A stretch of DNA of 64,000 nucleotides. It comes from Mesorhizobium zhangyense (GTDB taxonomy: Bacteria; Pseudomonadota; Alphaproteobacteria; Rhizobiales; Rhizobiaceae). The stretch spans positions 48,040 through 112,039 of the forward strand of contig NZ_JAAKZG010000016.1 in NCBI RefSeq assembly GCF_011045115.1. Reading direction: 5' to 3'. Below, in pieces: positions 60,355 to 64,000 of the stretch (position 1 is its first letter; every line of letters starts with the position of its first letter). The notes below the pieces were generated by a model. That model did not search any database, was not told the origin of the DNA, and saw only the letters and a program-made list of their open reading frames with translations. Both the position numbers and the translations under genes were made by a program.

Positions 60355-60598
60355 GATAGCCAAAACTTATGCTTCCCATCGCCGCGCCGCGTAATTGTGG
60401 GCGCAGTATTCCAATTAGGTAGAATTATCCTGTTGCGTGTATCGGGGAGAGTATGCAATCTGCCCGTGCTCAGAAGTACGTGGGCCTCATCCAAGCCGCC
60501 AATGGCGTGAGGCAGTTCATCCGGCCTGGGCTCTTTGCGCGAATTCTGCACTTCGCGCGAAGAGCTTTTGGATTCGATGAAGCTGCCAAGGAGCTGAG

Positions 60599-62293
60599 AT
60601 GGTCACGATACCGAGCAATTCATATCTCGCTGAGTGGAACCCGCTAACCACGGATGGCTATGCCAGCGGTGAAATAGTTGATTTCGACGGTGAAGCCTGG
60701 GTCAGGCTCGACTTGATCGCTGGGGTTCCCTACTACCTCTATGCCGTCAGCCAAGGGAGTTTCGACACCAACCAGACCAAATTTGAGGTCTATTCGGCAT
60801 CGGGAACCCTCCTGAAGTCTTCGTCAGGCGGTTTTCTTTCTGGCGGTTCGGCCAACATCGCGGCTCTGCCTGCGGACCAAACGGTATTTGTACGCATCAC
60901 CAACACTGCCGGGGCGCCAACTGCTTTTGACCTCTATATCGAAAGCTCCGAGGGCTGGAGCCCTAGTTTCTATACTGCGGACCCAACCGTCCACGAGATA
61001 ACCGCGACAGGACGCTTCGGTTTCGGCCCTGCATCCAACGCCGTAACGGTTGCTGCCGGCGTGACGGGAACCCAGATTTGGGGCGGCTTCGGTGACGACA
61101 AGATTACTGGAAACGACTCTGTCGATCAGCTTTTCGGCGGCCAGGGCCACGACATTCTCAACGGCCAAGGGGGAACTGACGAACTCTGGGGTGGCGCCGG
61201 CAACGATACGATAAGCGGCGGATGGGGGAACGATCGCATTTGGGGCGGAGATGGTGCCGATCGAATTTCCGGTGGAGGCGATAGCGACACGATCCGCGGC
61301 GGAGCTGGGAACGATTACATTTCCGGGGACGACGGCATCGATTACCTTTACGGGGATACTGGTGACGACCGCATCCTCGGTGGAGCAGGAAATGATATTC
61401 TGGATGGCGCTGCCGGCAAGGACACCTTGATCGGCGGTCTCGGTGACGACATTTATGTCGTCTCCTCGGCAGGAGACACGATCGTTGAAGCGGCGGGCGA
61501 AGGCGCTGACACCGTTCGCTCCTACATTACATGGACGCTAGGCGAGAATATCGAGCGGCTTGAACTGCTCGGGACCGGCAATATTAACGGTATCGGCAAT
61601 TCGCTTGCCAACACTCTGACTGGCAATGCCAGAAGTAATACCCTCAACGGGGGACTCGGCAACGACACGATGAGCGGCGGTCTAGGCAATGACATCTATA
61701 TCGTTTCCTCCACCGGCGATCGCGCCATCGAAGGTGCCAATCAAGGCACCGATACGGTGCGCTCCTATATCGACTGGACCTTGGGTGCCAACCTCGAACG
61801 CCTCGAGCTCATGGGAACGGGCAATCTCACTGGCAATGGCAACACGCTCAACAACACCCTCGTAGGCAATTCGGGAAACAATGCTCTGCGCGGTGGCGCC
61901 GGCAACGATACTCTGAACGGTGGCACCGGCAACGATAAACTGTTCGGCGGTGTCGGCACGGATATGCTGACCGGTGGCGTCGGCAGCGACACCTTCGTTT
62001 TCGATACACCGCTCGGTTCGACCAACATAGACAAGATCACCGACTACAATGTCGCGCAGGACACGATCCAGCTTGAGAATTCGGTTTTCACCGGCCTAGC
62101 GAATGGCTGGCTTTCGGCGGGCGCCTTTCACACCGGCAGCGCCGCCCACGATTCAACCGACCGGATTATCTACAACAAAACAACCGGCGACCTGTATTTC
62201 GACAAGGACGGGCTCGGTGGAGCGGCGGCAACGAAATTCGCCACGCTCTCGCCGGGACTGGCCATGACGGCCGGAGAGTTTCTCATCGTCTGA
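60599..62293 (+). CDS. RTX protein with N-terminal beta-sandwich, type I secreted
   Basis: ATG 60599 follows AAGGAGCTGAG. This 564-residue protein has no signal peptide. Residues about 15-120 form a pre-peptidase-C-terminal-like beta-sandwich (WVRLDLIAGVPYYLYAVSQG, ADQTVFVRITNTAG). Residues about 155-460 hold many GGxGxDxUx repeats broken by two spacer units of the form VSSxGDxxxEGxxxGxDTVRS(Y)IxWTLG. The C-terminal module (TFVFDTPLGSTNIDKITDYN to MTAGEFLIV) is the type I secretion signal and is very close to that of the protein at 20705-21796. Extracellular; no enzyme domain. Confidence 0.88.
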   Translation: MVTIPSNSYLAEWNPLTTDGYASGEIVDFDGEAWVRLDLIAGVPYYLYAVSQGSFDTNQTKFEVYSASGTLLKSSSGGFLSGGSANIAALPADQTVFVRITNTAGAPTAFDLYIESSEGWSPSFYTADPTVHEITATGRFGFGPASNAVTVAAGVTGTQIWGGFGDDKITGNDSVDQLFGGQGHDILNGQGGTDELWGGAGNDTISGGWGNDRIWGGDGADRISGGGDSDTIRGGAGNDYISGDDGIDYLYGDTGDDRILGGAGNDILDGAAGKDTLIGGLGDDIYVVSSAGDTIVEAAGEGADTVRSYITWTLGENIERLELLGTGNINGIGNSLANTLTGNARSNTLNGGLGNDTMSGGLGNDIYIVSSTGDRAIEGANQGTDTVRSYIDWTLGANLERLELMGTGNLTGNGNTLNNTLVGNSGNNALRGGAGNDTLNGGTGNDKLFGGVGTDMLTGGVGSDTFVFDTPLGSTNIDKITDYNVAQDTIQLENSVFTGLANGWLSAGAFHTGSAAHDSTDRIIYNKTTGDLYFDKDGLGGAAATKFATLSPGLAMTAGEFLIV

Positions 62294-62498
62294 AGTAGAA
62301 AACGAAAAAGCCGACAAAGGCCTCTAAGGCCGTTTCCACCGAGCGGTTGCCTCCGGCCGAGCTGCCTAATTGGGACAGAGACAGCAAATTGGAGGTTGTT
62401 AGCCCCAAACCTCGGGACATCGAAATCGGCAAAGGTCGTAGTGCAGAATGCCGGGAATGTTCACCGGCATTTGGCATCATGAAATCCTCTAGGCGCTC

Positions 62499-62517
62499 AC
62501 TCCCCATCTGGGAGTGG
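62499..62517. terminator. Hairpin between the two RTX genes
   Basis: CACTCCC and GGGAGTG form a perfect 7-bp stem with a CATCT loop, 200 bp after the RTX stop and 60 bp before the metalloprotease start. It lacks a T-run, so it may instead be an mRNA processing or regulatory hairpin. The rest of this 280-bp interval holds no gene. Confidence 0.35.
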
Positions 62518-62575
62518 TGAACCGATCGGTTCATGGTTATTGATTGCAAAATAACATGCCGAACCGGGGGTAATC

Positions 62576-64000
62576 TTGGCTGACTATACATTGTCTGGCC
62601 CGAAGTGGGGGTCTTCAAGCAACTATGGCACTTCGGGCGGTCAGGTGACCTGGAGCTTCGCCACAGCCAATTACTCCGGCCAGCCCTATCAATGGGATTC
62701 TCAGATTTCCACAGAAGCCGACAAGGCAGCGATCCGCCTGGCGTTCGCGAAATGGGAGTCCGTCTGCAACATCGACTTTGTGGAAGTGTCGGATTCGTCC
62801 GATGTGGACGTTCGGCTCGGCTGGGACGCTATCGACGGGCCGAGCAATACGGTCGGTCAATGTTATTATCAAACTCTCGACAACTCAATTGTGGATGCCG
62901 ATATTCGCTTTGACACGGCGGAAAGTTGGACCAATTCCGCAACTGGATCAGGCACCTACCTCTACGCAGTTGCACTTCATGAAATTGGTCATGCCCTGGG
63001 TCTCGACCATTATGACGGCGCTCCCGTGATCATGAACGCCTTCACAGGTGTCGATGATCTGGCCCAGGGCGATATTGATGGCGTTCGCACCCTCTACGGC
63101 TATGTCACGTCGGCATATTACGGGACTGGGTCAAACGAGAAGTTCGACCTGCATGGCCTTACAAGCGCGCTGACGATCCGCGGCGGTGGAGGCGACGATT
63201 TTTTATGGAGCGGGATCGGCGGCGACACGCTCTACGGCAATGCTGGCAGAGATATTGTCGTCGGTAATTCTGGTGCTGATGTAATCTACGGCGATGACGA
63301 CGCAAGTTCGCCAACCGGTGGAAATGATCAATTGCTAGGCAATTATGGCAATGATCGGATTTATGGAGGTGGGGGTAACGACTACATCCACGGCGAATGG
63401 GACAACGATAATCTGAATGGCGGCAGTGGCGCCGATTTGATTTATGGCGGCTTCGGCTCCGACATCCTTAGTGGCGGGGATGGAGATGATATCCTTTGGG
63501 GTGGAACAAGCTCCAGCCTGCAGGGAAACTGGTTCGGGTCAGCGATATCGTTGACGCGAAACGGTGTGACTGGGGCGGCGATCAGTGAAGCGTGGACCAT
63601 TGCCGGTGAGATTCAAGACACAGATGCCAGCAATGACAACCTTTCAGGCGGCAGCGGCAACGATCGTCTTTACGGTGGTGCGGGCACGGACGTTCTGAAT
63701 GGAGATGCCGGCAACGACACACTGGATGGCGGCACCGGCAACGACACCATGACCGGCGGAACCGGCAACGACATTTACATCGTCTCATCGACCGGAGACC
63801 GGACGATTGAATATGCCGGCCAGGGCACGGACATCGTCCGAGCCTTCACGCATTGGACATTGGCAGCGAATATCGAACGCCTGGAGCTTCAAGGCAGCGC
63901 CAATCTTGTCGGAACAGGCAACAGCCTGAACAACACGATCGTCGGCAACAGCGGGGCAAACACGCTACGGGGTGCAGCGGGCCACGATTACTTGACCGGT
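62576..64000 (+). CDS. RTX matrixin-like metalloprotease (3' end outside window)
   Basis: A TTG at 62576 follows CCGGGGGTAATC. The frame is open to the end of the window (475 codons). There is no signal peptide. Residues about 10-185 are an M10 catalytic domain: VTWSFATANYSG, LAFAKWESVCNIDFVEVSDS, then zinc motif HEIGHALGLDH (three His and catalytic Glu), Met-turn VIMNAF and the end DDLAQGDIDGVRTLYGY. GGxGxDxUx repeats follow (GGGGDDFLWS, GNDRIYGGGGNDYIHG) with one VSSTGDRTIEYAGQGTDIV spacer. No ATG exists at the start, but the TTG start fits the domain boundary. It is secreted by type I export and activated by Ca2+. Confidence 0.87.
   Translation, partial: MADYTLSGPKWGSSSNYGTSGGQVTWSFATANYSGQPYQWDSQISTEADKAAIRLAFAKWESVCNIDFVEVSDSSDVDVRLGWDAIDGPSNTVGQCYYQTLDNSIVDADIRFDTAESWTNSATGSGTYLYAVALHEIGHALGLDHYDGAPVIMNAFTGVDDLAQGDIDGVRTLYGYVTSAYYGTGSNEKFDLHGLTSALTIRGGGGDDFLWSGIGGDTLYGNAGRDIVVGNSGADVIYGDDDASSPTGGNDQLLGNYGNDRIYGGGGNDYIHGEWDNDNLNGGSGADLIYGGFGSDILSGGDGDDILWGGTSSSLQGNWFGSAISLTRNGVTGAAISEAWTIAGEIQDTDASNDNLSGGSGNDRLYGGAGTDVLNGDAGNDTLDGGTGNDTMTGGTGNDIYIVSSTGDRTIEYAGQGTDIVRAFTHWTLAANIERLELQGSANLVGTGNSLNNTIVGNSGANTLRGAAGHDYLTG

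Noticed and set aside
60453..60647. A 64-codon frame ending inside the RTX gene start
   Set aside because: It has no ribosome site of note and overlaps the well-supported RTX start in another frame. A leader peptide is possible but unsupported.

Overview
The window looks like accessory DNA of a Hyphomicrobiales (rhizobial/Brucella-type) alphaproteobacterium. This rests on high GC, two adjacent DUF982 proteins (a family largely confined to rhizobia and relatives), many LivKHMGF- and Rbs-type ABC importers, FCD-type GntR regulators, and small Cys/His-rich secreted proteins typical of that order. No replication origin or rRNA is visible, so chromosome versus megaplasmid cannot be decided.

Layout. 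0-9.9 kb: the end of an autotransporter barrel, a decayed IS5-type element, two membrane GGDEF proteins, an LprI-like secreted protein, an IS3 element that has truncated a ligand-gated channel gene, and the two upstream genes of that operon (an HdeD/thiol-peptidase-like fusion and an MFS carrier). 9.9-14.7 kb: a frameshifted lipoprotein and an AraC regulator followed by a large autotransporter whose passenger carries the hallmarks of a pepsin-like aspartic protease. 14.9-27.5 kb: a dense set of short secreted or lipid-anchored proteins (EF-hand, glycine zipper, LprI-like, repeat lipoproteins, a nuclease with a 46-residue partner). Several occur twice. Among them lie a broken integrase beside a GGGGTCG repeat cluster, an RTX protein, an HNH remnant and two initiator-tRNA-like sequences.

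27.5-44.5 kb is a metabolic block. A TetR regulator faces an SDR, acyl-CoA dehydrogenase and APH-like kinase operon that resembles the ACAD10/11 and Lva route for 4-hydroxyacyl-CoAs. A DadA-RidA pair follows. Then a GntR regulator, a fused indolepyruvate:ferredoxin oxidoreductase, a complete branched-chain-type ABC importer and a maleate-isomerase-family enzyme share TGTMTACA-like promoter motifs. Together they suggest uptake of an amino acid or aryl acid, oxidation to a 2-oxo acid and oxidative decarboxylation to an acyl-CoA.

45.5-52.2 kb: a second GntR regulator faces an operon with an unusual mix: an isopenicillin-N-synthase-type oxygenase, a CapA phosphoesterase-like protein and a ribose-type ABC importer. 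52.5-58.8 kb: a subtilase relic, a VOC protein, a LysE exporter, and a CpxRA-like two-component system. Four-fold GTNAA boxes at about 10-bp steps occur upstream of that system and of two neighbouring genes. 59-64 kb: a Tn3 remnant ending in an exact 38-bp inverted repeat, then a second RTX protein and a matrixin-type RTX metalloprotease running off the end.

Frameshifts are concentrated in mobile and orphan genes, while the metabolic operons are intact. This argues for real decay rather than poor sequence.
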